Source: Podaxis mareebaensis
Lineage: Eukaryota > Basidiomycota > Agaricomycetes > Agaricales > Agaricaceae
Reading direction: 5' to 3'
DNA length: 53,569 nucleotides
Assembly (NCBI GenBank): GCA_018524725.1
Contig: JAEUWP010000172.1
Coordinates: 1-53,569 of the forward strand
In this document: one piece after another, positions 34,651 through 46,754 of the stretch
Layout: each line of letters starts with the position of its first letter
Numbering within the stretch: position 1 is the stretch's first letter
Program-made: the position numbers and the translations under genes
Notes under the pieces: generated by a model
What the model was told of the DNA's origin: nothing
The model's database searches: none
What the model saw: only the letters and a program-made list of their open reading frames with translations

Positions 34651-37044
34651 ATGTCTCCCACTCTACACAATTTTTGGCAGGCCCCATTGGCTCTCCCCGA
34701 ATTTTTACAGAGGCTTCCTGAAATTAAGAATCGTTATGTGATTATCGCTTTCTGCAGTATGTCCATTGAAGAGTTTGTAAAAGTACACAGCGTGCTAAAT
34801 CGCACCCCTCGCAGCGTATATCGCATACGTCACCCTGTACCGACTTATAATCTGGCCATATCTATTGTCTCCTCTCCGTAGGGTTCCTGGCCCTCCCGCT
34901 GGAAACTTGATTGTGGGTCAGTCTCGTGTGTTCGTCAAGAGCGAGGCGGTTGCTACGCAACATGAATGGGTGAAGAAATATGGTTCCGTGGTGCGGATAG
35001 TGGGGCCTGTCGGGGTTGAAAGGTTGATGTTCATGGAGCCCGACGCCTTGCACCAAATATTGGTTAAGGACTGGCTCCAGTTCCCCCGTGTTGGTCTCCC
35101 GTCCAACTAGTGCTGAATAGCCCATCTGATGAGATTGGACACAGCCCGAATATCTTCGCAACATACTCGGCCTCGTCACAGGGTATGGTCTACTCACAGT
35201 CACTGGTGATGAGCACAGGCAAATGAGAAGGGCAATGAACCCCGCTTTCTCAATACCCAATTTAATGGCCCGTGGGTGTGTTCCGCAGCTGATTCTGCAC
35301 AACATTTAAGAAAGCTTGCAGAAACCCATATGTACTGGGAATCCATTGATGGGTAACTTAGCGGCTCCAGTCGATCACAGTACTTTGCTTACCAGGACGC
35401 AGGCTCATGGACGTACTCAAGAATGAGATCGGGTCGAGCCCCGACGGTAGAGTTCTACCTTTATACGACTGGAGTACGTACCGCTCTAGCCTCTGAGGGA
35501 CTGCGGAATCAGCCTAATAATATAGACCTCAGTGAGTAAGGTAACCCTTGATATTATCTGTGAGACCGCTTTTGGTTACAAGGCCGACACCCTACACAAC
35601 CCCCATAATGAGCTCGCTGTTGCATATGAGAAACTTCTCGGTCTTCAGTCCGGTACGTCTCAGTGGGGAATTAGAAGATTCTTGTCTCATTACAAGTCCA
35701 GGTCCCAATCTCGCCAAGTTGATCTTCATAATGATGTTACCTGGTGGCCCTAGACTGCTCGCATCTAACTGGGTCTATCACAGCTGTAAACTGTTCAAGT
35801 TTATTGGTATTTTCCGTGAGTTCACGCCATACTACACCACTACTCCACTATCTCGGCATTGACATCGACTTACAGGTGACCTGACTGTCCTGGTCGAATC
35901 AATGTATAAGATTCGACAGCTTTCAAAGTCGATGCTGGAAGATAAGCTACGGGAGTCTGCCTACATCTCGGATATGGATGCCAAACGTGATATCATGAGT
36001 ATCCTTGTCCGTGCGAAAAAGGGGGAACAGGAGGGCAATATGGCAAGCTATACGATGAATGACCAGGCTATGATGGATCAAGTGGTCTGTTAACCACCAC
36101 ATGTGACTCAGGTTACAATTTACTGATTTCGTTCATTAGCTCACCTTCCTTGGCGCCGGTCATGAAACCACAGCTTCTGGCTTGACATGGGTGCGGATTA
36201 AGTCGCATTTGAATATTACTTTCAACGGGTGCTTATCAAGGACAGACTCTGTGGCTCCTTGCTAATGATAAAGAAAGCCAGCGAAAACTCCGTGAAGAGC
36301 ACATGCCCGTAGTTGCAGAAAATTCTCATCCGGATTACCGTACACTGAAAGATCTGAAGTGGTTGGATTGTGTCTCGTAAGTCACCCACCTGATTGTCCA
36401 AATCTTGCCAGTCAGCCAGAACCAACAGCCACTCGCAGGGTGGAAAGCCTGAGAGTAATGCCACCGGTACCCATCACAGTCCGAATCGCGAAAGGAACAA
36501 GCATAATCAACGGGATCGTCATCCCTAAAGGAACGTTATTGCACATTCCTGTAAGTTTTCATCCCTTCCGTGACCCTATGTATCAAACAATCTCCGTTCA
36601 TCGATAACGCACTACTACTGACAGATCCGCGTGGTGAATACCTGGAATGTTATATGGGGCGAAGACGCTGAAGAATTCCACCCGGAACGATGGCTGAGTC
36701 TCCCGGAGAGCTACCATCCAACCTTTTCATTGCTATCATTTATCGCTGGACCCCACGCTTGTATCGGAAAGACAATGTCGATTAATGAAATGAAAGCTGT
36801 TTTGGTGTAGGGAGTATTCTCGCTTCGAACCCATGTGGATACTGACTTTTACGATTTTTGCAGAGGATTAATTGTTAACTTTGAGTTCGATGTGGGTTAT
36901 GAAGGACAGAAGGCGAAACCCGCTGCCGCAATCACGATGAGTGCGTAGCCTGACGTCTAGTCTGTATAACTGAAGTTTTACTCATGACACATAGAACCTG
37001 TGGATGGCATGCCGCTACGAGTGAGAAGAATTCAACGCTCATGA
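34651..37044 (+). CDS. Cytochrome P450, tandem copy 1
   Basis: About a dozen exons. The start gives MSPTLHNFWQAPLALPEF. A short intron precedes the membrane anchor YIAYVTLYRLIIWPYLL and the proline hinge RRVPGPPAGN. The C-helix region is GDEHRQMRRAMNPAFS, the I-helix GAGHETTAS, the ExxR helix ESLRV, and the heme loop FIAGPHACIG with the cysteine ligand present. The usual arginine of FxxGxRxCxG is histidine. It ends VRRIQRS with TGA at 37042-37044. Expected: an ER-anchored monooxygenase using P450 reductase; substrate unknown. One donor after QFPR reads gttggt where copy 2 has consensus gtgagt, so splicing there may be inefficient. Otherwise no stops or frameshifts are evident after splicing. 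Confidence 0.82.
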
Positions 37045-38114
37045 GTGCCGCTACTTGAACAGACTCCGCAAATATGACATGGGACACGATGATAACGAAT
37101 CACAGGTATTTCGAAAGCTCGAAATTATGTACGTATGTCTGAAGGAAGTACGATTGATCGTTATACAACTCCTTGTACGTATACAGAGGGGAACACAGCT
37201 GCTTTCTCTGTTAATGCTATCGCTGGTACACAAAGGGTGCCATTCTGCGAGCCAGTTTCTGCGAGTTCTGTTGCTGCAAGAACACTTGACTCGTTCCTGA
37301 TTGTTGTCCGAACAAGATCGTGTCTGTTGTGGATGGGAAGTTCATCCCCCGGAGGGGATAGGGATAACGCGAAGACCTGTGCTATGAAAGGGCGAGGCTG
37401 GTCGCGCTTTTATTTTCTTGTGTGGCATATGAGATTGTGATACGAGGACGTTATTAGCGTCAAAGCGTTCGGATTCTCCGATTCATGAGTTATAAACGTT
37501 TAACCGCTACATCTATCACTTTGAATTCCCTCGCTTACGAAGCGTCTGTCACTCTAATAGACTCCCCAGGCTGCTCATCTGTCTTGGTATTTCCCGCTTG
37601 TCAGGCTTTCAAATGTGGACGTTGAAGTTGGAACCATCATGAATATCCTTATTTGATTGTGTTTCCATGGGTTCTTGTTTCACTCAGGGCCAAATACGTC
37701 AGCAACACAGGGGGTTGAAATTTCCACGACTGACGGTCATCCTCCTGCTACTATCAATCTGATACATCGCTAGCAACGACCCCAGATTCTATGCTATCCA
37801 ATCTTCTTCATCTTTTCCTTTCATGAGTCCTCAAAAGCTCAATTGTGAAGGAACAAGCCTATACCGCGTCCACTTTCCATGTGATATTCCAATGTGGGGG
37901 AAATCAATCAATTGACGCCCAGGTGGAGCTGCTTCTATCTCCATCAAGAATCGATGGACTGGGCTTTTGACAGAATTTTCAGTTCCTATGACCAAAACGT
38001 GGTTCCTATGATGGTCTTGTGTGAATCTTCATACCCGGATGCTGAAATCATAAGCTCTGCTTCCAACATATCAGGGGTACTGTTAAGACGTGCGTCCTCG
38101 CTCGAACTTCCGCT
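37045..38114. promoter_or_regulatory. Spacer between tandem P450 genes
   Basis: About 1.07 kb holding the 3' UTR of copy 1 and the promoter of copy 2. The final part before 38115 matches the promoter of copy 1. Short frames are not recognisable. Confidence 0.45.
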
Positions 38115-40466
38115 ATGTCTCCCACTCTAAGCAAGCTCTGGCCTACGCCCTTGACTCTCTCTGAGTTCCTGCAAAAGCTTCCAGAGGTCAAAGGTCGTCA
38201 TGTGGCTATCGGTCTTTCTGGTGCGTCCCAGAGCTTTGGGGTGCAGACGATGTGTTTAATTCCTCTCCGACAGCATATATCGTCTATCTTGTTCTACACA
38301 AGCTCATAATCTGGCCTTATTTGCTCTCCCCACTCCGCAAGGTTCCTGGACCGCCCATTGGAAACTTGATTCTGGGTCAGTCTCGTGTAATCGTTAACAG
38401 CGAGGCTGGTATTCCACAACGTGAATGGGTGAAGAAATACGGACCGGTAGTGCGTCTGGTGGGACCGGTGGGGATTGAAAGGTTGATGTTCATGGAGCCC
38501 GATGCGCTGCACCAACTGTTGGTCAAGGACTGGCTTCGATATCCCCGGGTGAGTCTACTTTTGGGCTACCACCAAACAACACACCTAACGATTCGGCAAG
38601 CCCGGATTCCTCCGCAATATACTCGGTCTTGTTACAGGATATGGATTACTTACCGTCACTGGAGATGAACACAGGCAAATGAGAAAAGCAATGAACCCTG
38701 CTTTCTCTATACCCAATTTAATGGCTCGTGAGTGTGTTTCAACTCCATGAGATTCGGTGACTCACAAACCCCTCAGAAACTTATATGTACTGGGAATCTA
38801 TAGATGGGTCAGTTTGTCTCAATATGATACAATCTTTTGCTGAAGCGGTGGTAGACTCGTGGATATCCTTAAGAGTGAAGTTGCATCGAGCTCCGAAGGG
38901 AAAGTGCTTCACGTATATGATTGGAGTGCGTATCACATTGATCAACTGCTAAGGCACAAAATTAATGGCGCATGGTCCCAGTGAGTAAAGTAACGCTTGA
39001 CATCATCTGCGAAACTGCCTTTGGTTACAAAGCCGATACTCTGCACAACCCACATAATGAGCTTGCAGTGGCGTATGAAAAGTTAATTGCCCTTCAATCT
39101 GGTATGTCGTCATTGAGCATTGAGAATTCAAGGACATCCTCATCATTGGTTTAGGTCCCAATCTCGCCAAACTCATTCTCATCATGACGATTCCTGGCGG
39201 CCCGCGGTTACTTGCCTCTGATTGGGCATATCGTAACCGCAAAATATTTGATTATATTGGACTTCTCCGTAAGCTCATGTTACATCCTATGACTCTAATC
39301 TGACATTGGCGGATAGATGGCGTGAGCACCCTTGTCGAGTCCATGCATAAGATCCGGCAGCTCTCAAAGAAGATGTTGGAAGAGAAACTCCGAGAGTCCT
39401 CGCACGTTTCGGATATGGACGCCAAACGCGATATCATGAGTATCCTTGTGCGCGCGAGAAAGGCAGAACAGGAAGGCAATACGGCGAACTATACCATGAA
39501 CGATCAAGCCATGATGGATCAAGTAGTACGTGGTTCACCTTCGACGGCTGAAGTCATAAAGCACTTAGCGACTGATAGCTCACTTTTCTTGGTGCTGGTC
39601 ACGAAACTACCGCTTCAGGTTTGACTTGGGTAAGGCCCGAAATTGTCGTGAACCGCCATTGTTCCACCTACTCATTAAGGATAGACTTTGTGGCTCCTTG
39701 CTAACGACAAAGAAAGTCAGCGAAAGCTTCGTGAAGAGCTAATGCCAGTCTTTACGGAAAACCCTCATCCTGACTATCGCACCTTGAAGGATCTGAAGTG
39801 GCTCGATTGCGTAGTGTAAGCCCTTGACTAACGCAGCTACCTTTGTAGTGGGAATCAACTAACGTCTCACAGCATGGAAAGTCTTCGAGTGCTGCCTCCG
39901 GTACCACTCACAGTCCGAATCGCAAAAGAAACAGGCGTAATCAATGGACTTGTCATCCCGAAAGGAACGATGTTTTATATTCCTGTACGTCCCTCTCCTT
40001 CCTAAGACCCTATGCCGGATATCACCAATAACAAAACATACATAGATCCGCGTTGTGAACACATGGAAAGTTGTATGGGGCGAAGACGCAGAGGAATTCC
40101 ATCCGGAACGATGGCTGAACCTCCCGAAGAACTATCACCCAGTCTTTTCTCTGTTATCGTTCATTGCTGGACCCCACGCGTGTATCGGCAGGACAATGTC
40201 AATCATTGAGATGAAAGCTGTACTGGCGTATGAAATGTTGTTCTTGAATTCATCTATACGCTGACTTTTTCGATTCTTGCAGAGGATTGATTGTGAACTT
40301 CGAATTTGATTTGGGGTATGAGGGACAGAAAGCGAAGCCTTCCGCTGCGATCACGATGAGTACGTTAACCCACGCCATACTGTGTATATGACCGAAGCCT
40401 CATTCGTTACATGCAGAACCTGCGGATGGCATGCCATTGCGAGTGAGGAGGGTGCAACGTTCCTGA
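38115..40466 (+). CDS. Cytochrome P450, tandem copy 2
   Basis: Close paralog of copy 1 with matching intron positions. The start gives MSPTLSKLWPTPLTLSEF; the membrane segment AYIVYLVLHKLIIWPYLL follows an intron, then RKVPGPPIGN. Key motifs: GDEHRQMRKAMNPAFS, GAGHETTAS in the I-helix (after MMDQV and an intron), KLREELMPV, ESLRVLPPVP (ExxR), FHPERWLNLP, and the heme loop FIAGPHACIG, again with histidine in place of arginine. The C-terminus is GMPLRVRRVQRS with TGA at 40464-40466. Splice sites look better than in copy 1 (for example gtgagt after RYPR). It likely has the same substrate class as copy 1, which remains unknown. I cannot assign the CYP family safely. Confidence 0.85.
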
Positions 40467-40904
40467 GTACTATAGCTTTGTTAACATACATACTCACACC
40501 GCACAATACTCATGTTTTTTTCGATGAAATATTGATGTTTCTAATGCTCGGAGATTTATAGCAATTCCTAATTCAGATCCATGCAATTCATGGTCGATGC
40601 GCCGGGGTGGAAGCCCCGCCCCTGATAACACCACGCGCTCGCTCGCAGTGTTCTATAACGAGCACAAGAACACGATAAGTAGGAACGGAGGTGCAAAATC
40701 AAATTACTCAGCCCTTGAATGTACACAGAAACATTATCGGAAGAGCACAACAACATACGATAAGTCACAAGTCTACACGAGTCCAAAGTACCCGAAGCGG
40801 GAACATACACGCATATGACACACGATTACAGATAGTACAAAAGCACGTCTACGCAGGATCTTGTTGCGTCCAAAACACGCTTGAGCACTGGAATGCCCGA
40901 GCAA
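40467..40904. other. Intergenic between convergent P450 and Pil1-type genes
   Basis: About 440 bp between two genes that end towards each other; holds both 3' UTRs. No feature recognised. Confidence 0.45.
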
Positions 40905-43900
40905 TCACCTCAAACTCTCATTCTCCAAGTTCGTCGCAAACCTGCCCTGTCCATACCCACCAGTACTCCCTCCCGCACCTCCTTGCGTAGGACCACCACC
41001 GCCAGACCCAATCCCAGCCCACCCAGTACCACCTGCATTCGCAGCCCTCCGCGCCTGTTCCGCATAATACGCTCCACTCGCCCCACCAGTATCATCATCA
41101 TATCTCTGCTCATGGCCATCTCCGCCGTTGTTCACATAAGCACTGATATAATCGTATTGCTCAGGGTCGAAGTCATCCTGCCTCTGTTTCCTGATCTGCA
41201 ATGGCTGTACTTGTTGCTGTTGCTGCTGTCCTTGAACAAAGTCGGCTTCGTACGGTGAAGGCATCCTCTTCCCTCCATCCCCACCCACGCTCACTCCTGC
41301 GTTCAATCCAGGACCGGAACTGAGAGGTGTTGGACTAGATGGTGCAAAAGGTGAAGTCGCACCACTACCAAGGCGAGGTGAGGGCCTTTTAAACGCCGCA
41401 GCCGAAATCTTCCCCCCACTACCACTGCTGCCAATGCTAGCGTTCAAGGACGACGTGGAACGATTTCCCATGCCAGATCTTGCGTAGGGCGCGTTCGGTG
41501 GTGCAGGTTGATCAAGTGGGGACGAGGAACCGTATGTCGGGCTTAAACCCCCACTCGGTTTCGCATCAGGCGCTCCTCTTTCCCCTCCGTAATACGAATA
41601 TGTCCCAGGCGGGCTTTCCTGTTGATATTGCTGTTGCGATACCGGGGGAATGTTAATCTGCGGTGGGGCAGGCGACGCTCGTGCCTGTCCTCCAGAGTAT
41701 CCTTGACCTCTCTCCTGCCGGTTGTGTTCCTCATATGGATCAAACTCCTGTTCATAGGGTGACGGCAGGTGCTGTTGCTGCGCTGGCTGTGGTGTATATG
41801 CAGGTGTAACCGAGCTGAGCGCCGAAGGCACCTGTCCTTGCCCTTGAGGGTAGGACGAAACCTGACCGCGAGCGTACTGCGCAGGAGGAGACGCAGAAAT
41901 GGGCCCAGACCCGGCCGATGAATCGCTGAACTGCTGCGCTAATGACGGCAATGACGGCTGTTCGGTGTACGAGGGCGCTGGGTCAGGTGGACTGGTCGCC
42001 GGAGAGGTAGGAGCTGTGATGTACTCCGGTCGGGGTGAGGTGCTCTTCCTGTCAGCCGACATATATGGCGCAATCGGAGGTGCTAGCGACGGTATTGACG
42101 ATTGAGCATCCCCTGAGCCCGATGTCGGATGGGCGCCCGGCGAAGAATGGAGTTCCGACGCGATCTCACGGGCGGCTGCTGCATTGAGCGCCCGTTCTTC
42201 TTCGGCACTCATCGCTGTCGTCGCAGCTGAGGGCATGCTGCTTTCCTTCTCGTCTCCTTTGAAGTAGCACTGTAATCAGGTCTGGTGTGAGATGGCACAG
42301 TCTGATCACATACCTCGATTATCAAACGATGTCTTCCTCTCAGGTCCTTGTCCCTGTCCCTGTCCCTGCCCCTGTCCAGTCGGCTCAAAGGATGAAGGCG
42401 CAAACTGAGAGTGATCCTGTGGTGTAAGCGGTGGTGGTGGTGCATCGTTAATCTCGCTAACGTCTCCGAATCTCACATGCCTGCTTACATGCTTGTCATT
42501 TACCTCGTCACCACCACCGTTGCGATCTTGTGTGGAAGCCGTAGGCTCAGATGACATATAAGCCAAAAACGCCCCGTCATCTGATAAATTCGAGATCTTC
42601 CTCGCATGCGTCGGAGGCGATAACTGATCATCCATCGGCCCTAGCTTCTTCTGGCCTGCCCAAGGGTTGACATCGGAATCAATGGATGCCTCATACGAAG
42701 GTGCAGGACCATCTTTACTAAACCTCCCAGGTCTCACCGGCGGAGGTGCTTCGTCCTGAGAGGTCCGATCGCGTTCAGAGGCAGCGAGGGCTTGGGCGAC
42801 TGAAGAAGAAAATGAGTCCGAGGGTCCGTGCTGAGGAGCCGACAACAGGGAAAAGGTGGGTTCTTTTTCGTCGGGCCGATACTGAGTCTGGTGTCCACCA
42901 GCAACGATAGGTCCACTGCCGGCGGCGCCGATAGACCCAGAACGACCCTTCACCGGGAACGTCGCGAACCTCCCCCCACCGGCGTTGGGAACATCAATGG
43001 GACCAGAAGGGCTGGGCGACCCAAACTCATCCACGTGACGACCGTACTGTTGGGACTGGAATGCGGACGCACTGGATAATGAGCCAGAGTACTGGGGTTG
43101 GTGTTGGCTTTGAGCGAAAGCGCTTGACGTAGGCTCAGTTGGTGAGTCGAGGAATCGACCAGTGCCGAACCCTTGATTTGGGGGTTCAGGAAGGAAGTCG
43201 CGTCTTGAGTCCTCTCCGTATGATTCGACAGGTGACTGGAGGTTCGGCGGAGGGAAGCTTCCTTGGTTCATGAACGGAGATTCTGAAACGTTAGGAACTT
43301 GTGGGAGTTGTTGGTCTGTACGCCGAGCTTGGGGGGAGGAAGAGGGAACGGTAGAGAGGCGGACTTCGTTCACACAGCGGTGTGCTTCGGCGACGAGCCC
43401 TTCCACTTTGGAATGTCCGAAGTATGGGTTGCGCGGCATGCCTGGTTGTGTTATTTCTTCTGGGATTTCCTGTGGGGGAAACATGGCATTGGAGGTTGTG
43501 GCGTGCGGCGGAATGAGGTGACTTACCGAGATTATGAGTTTACCATATTCGCCAGCAATCTTATGAGGACGAAGGTGAACGAATGAAGGGTCATGGTCGA
43601 GAGAATACGCACAACACCCTTTTCGCAACATTCGAGTAGTCCTCCAAACTTCAACCCCATCCACGACCGTGTTGCCGAGCGTTTAAAGTCACCTATTGCC
43701 GCCTCATCTCGCATGATCTCCGCGTCAAGTCCCCGAATCTCCTCTCGAAGACGATTCAGCAGGTCGGTCTGTTGCACCAGATTCTTGTGCTCAGGATTCA
43801 TCTTGCTCAATTTCTTTTCTGCGGAATCGGCCTTGGACATCACGCTCCGGCGTCGGCGTTTCAATTCATCCAAAAGCTCCTCGCGCGTTCTAATTTCCTT

Positions 43901-44315
43901 GAGCCGTTCACGCATCGTGTGTCCATGAGACGCATATTGTGAGAGTGCGGAGTTGAAATGTGTGAGGATCGTCGCTGATGCAGTGAGGATGTTCTGAAAA
44001 GTAGCAGCAGTCGTGTGAGATGAGAGATTGCAGGAAGATATAGCGAGGCAACCGCACTGACCCCTAAGTCGTCACCCTCGCCGAGTCCCCATGTTTTGAG
44101 TGCCTCAGAGGCTTTCGAAAAGTCGGCACTGAGCTTTTGGAGACTGTGACCCAGTGAGGATAGGCGCCTATACTTGTAAGGGAAAGAAAGACATACGAAA
44201 CAATAACAGCCTTTTCAGCGGTAATCAGATCCTGTAGTGGTCTGAGGTCCTGGTTTCCTGCCAGAGCAGGGATTGTAGAGTTGTGGGCGAGCTTTGTCGC
44301 CGCAGATTTGAACAT
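40905..44315 (-). CDS. pil1: Eisosome Pil1/Lsp1-type BAR-domain protein with long disordered tail
   Basis: Five or more exons. It starts MFKSAATKLAHNSTIPALAG at 44315. The Pil1 BAR region continues through LQDLITAEKAVIVS, LQKLSADFSKASEALKTWG, DILTASATILTHFNSAL, a coiled segment (MRERLKEIRTREELLDELKR, LRRLREEI-type heptads around LNRLREEIRGLDAE) and the block IAGEYGKLIIS. Known role: eisosome coat under plasma-membrane furrows, binding PI(4,5)P2. The tail is unusually long, about 800 residues, Ser/Pro/Gln/Gly-rich, with GQGQGQGQG (about 42345-42375) and poly-Gln (about 41210-41230). The intron between the two large tail exons runs from gtatgt (near 42310) to an acceptor ending ttcaaag, which restores the frame (NRGDEKESSMPSAA). 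The tail may carry phosphorylation or protein-interaction sites. Confidence 0.83.
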
Positions 44316-44709
44316 CTATTGTGATTGTGATGGTTGTAAGAGAAGGTCGTCACTAGTCGTGCAGTGCAGCTGTGCAAGTGACATCATCAGCGTTCCCACA
44401 CTAGTCCCGGCTATCAACGTTCAGGAGGCATTCATTTTGCTGAAAGGGCTGCCACTTCTGTCATGATAGGGGTGTCATCGTTCCGACATTCTTGGCCTGC
44501 TTCTTCTGCCCGGAGACTTCACCCTGTCTCGCCTTAAAGTCGAATGAGGCGCCCTCTTTGGCGTAGACACAAAGGTTCCGCTCATGAGAGATTATTCGTG
44601 CTGTGTAAGTAAACATATATTGACAGACAGAATTCGCATAACCGCCTACATGAAACAAACAGGGATAATAGACATTGGACACATACTGTGTTATCATATA
44701 CGAACACGA
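44316..44709. promoter_or_regulatory. Spacer: promoter of Pil1-type gene, 3' end of P450-3
   Basis: About 390 bp between two minus-strand genes. Nothing specific recognised. Confidence 0.4.
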
Positions 44710-46754
44710 TCATTCAGAATTGCGAATCAACTCTTCAGCCTGCTTCGACCTGGGTGTAATCCGACACGAAAAAGGCTTGGGATACCTGGTGACATTCTCC
44801 TCGTATCAGAAGGCTTGATAGATGCGCAGACGACGTTACTCACGAGAGCAGACCGGTCGTCATATCCGGCGTAATCTTCACTTCCTCTCCGTTCTCATCT
44901 AAACCTGGCCTGATATCATACACAGAGAGAACATGTGCAATAATGGCGAAGAGAGAGCTGTTAGCAAAGAATCTGCCAACGCAAATTCTTCTACCATAGC
45001 CGAACGATACCAGGTTTGGATCCAGCACCTCGGGGTTGACCTCGCCATCCTTTAAAAAGCGATCAGGCTTATACTCAAAAGGGTCTTCAAAGACTTCAGG
45101 GTCGTGGAGGATACCCCTACAAGGGAAAATCAGCGTGACGTTCGAGGCGATATCCAAAAGCAACGATGACATTCTTACCAGGAATTTCCGATAACGACAG
45201 TCCCTTTGGGAATATAATATCCTTCGTATTCGTCAGCATTCGTGCACGAGTGGATGGCTGATGGGACAATCACTTGGGTATTACGGGTGTACAACATACT
45301 AGAGCACGTACCAAGCGGAACCACAGGTTGCCATCGCAAGGTCTCCTTCACCATCGCACTGATGTATGGCAGATTCGGTTTATCATCGAACTCTGGTAAC
45401 CGACCCTGGAGGACCGCATCAAGCTCGGCTTGAGCCTTCTTTTGGACCTCTGGGTAAAGGCACATAGCCATGAAAAACGTCTGTACGGAAGAAATGGTCT
45501 GAAAAACAGGTGAGTCGACGACCAGAAATAATTCAAATAAGCTCATACTGTGTCTGCACCGGCTGAAAGGGGCTGAGAAGAATATAATGTCGATTAGGAA
45601 CGAATACATACTAACGAAGGCGACTGCGCATGTATGACGAGCAAGGTCCTCCTCTTCTGCGCGATCGGGAGATTCTTCGTCTGGTAAATCCTCGATAACC
45701 GTTGTTGCGACACACGGGTGAGCCATCCCCATTTTCTACATCTGAATGTTAGAATGCCGAATGAAGAACGCGAAGAGCTGTCTAACCATCTGATTCTTGA
45801 CATATTGGAACGGCTTGTGCTGAACTAGTCCATTGACCCGATTCCACTCTTCTGCCTTCTTCTTCCATTGAGCACCTGGGAACCAGCTCGGTATGTACTT
45901 CATAATTGATAATATGTCGACTAGAAATGCCCCGAAGCTGCCAGCTTCCGCAAGGCCCTTGAGCGCCTCCTCGGCATCGGTCACGTATGGATCGCTCTCT
46001 TCTTCAATCGTGATACCGTAGATAACTTCCATAATTGTCTGCGAAAATACGCTGTCGACAAATGGGCACGAAGTAGACACAGTATGATTATGACGACTCA
46101 CTGTCGAGTGTGATGAATGAACCTTTCTGGAGAATTCAAGAGCCGGCGAAGGAAATTGCGTGCTGAAATCAACTGGACCGATTGGTACTTCTTGACCGCG
46201 TTCGAGTGGAAATAATTCTGAAGGGACCGACGGTGACGGCGCCATGTGCTCCCGTACGGCATAAATCCCAGGTTGTAGTCTGCAGTATTCATTCTGAAAT
46301 GACATCAACGGTGAGAAAAATTCGTCTACGATCGAAGGACATTGGACGAACAACTCGACATTCATGACCGAGTGAGGTCTGCCTGAGAAACTCGAGGAGC
46401 GCATCTCGAAGAGATCGTTTGCCCTTTGGGCGGTTCCAAGGACGAGGAAGGACCATCCCAAGGCCTCAAAGTAAAACATATCTCCTGCGTGACCTCCATT
46501 AGTAAATGTCGAGGAGATCAGCAGTGGATGGGTTTACCATGGATCTTAGACCATTCATTGTATACCACCCAAGGCTTCTGGGACGGAAGATCGAGCACAC
46601 TGCCAATAATAGGATAGCCTTTGGGCCCAGGCGGTAGGGAAAGGTTGTTGGGATTCTCCCGGTGGTTTCGGATACGTCGGTAGAGCCACCAGGCAGTAAG
46701 AATGAACGTTGCGCAGGATAAGAGGGGGTGCGAGGGGAGCTCCATGATCCGCAA
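44710..46754 (-). CDS. Cytochrome P450, third gene, unrelated to the tandem pair
   Basis: About nine exons. It starts MRIMELPSHPLLS, then the membrane anchor CATFILTAWWLYRRI and hinge LSLPPGPKGYPIIG. The middle includes DYNLGFMPYGSTWRRHRRSL (C-helix WRRHRR). The I-helix AGADT/TISSVQ is split by an intron. The ExxR helix is KETLRW, the PERF-like block KPDRFLKDG, and the heme loop FGYGRRICVGRFFA is fully canonical. The last short exon reads YPKPFSCRITPRSKQAEELI and ends at the stop at 44710-44712. The style matches basidiomycete P450s often labelled O-methylsterigmatocystin oxidoreductase-like, but that name says nothing firm about substrate. Motifs are intact, so it is probably active at the ER membrane. 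Confidence 0.87.

Noticed and set aside
34651..46754. P450s, dehydrogenases and transporters as a secondary-metabolite cluster
   Set aside because: No polyketide synthase, NRPS, terpene synthase or other core enzyme is present; housekeeping genes are interspersed.
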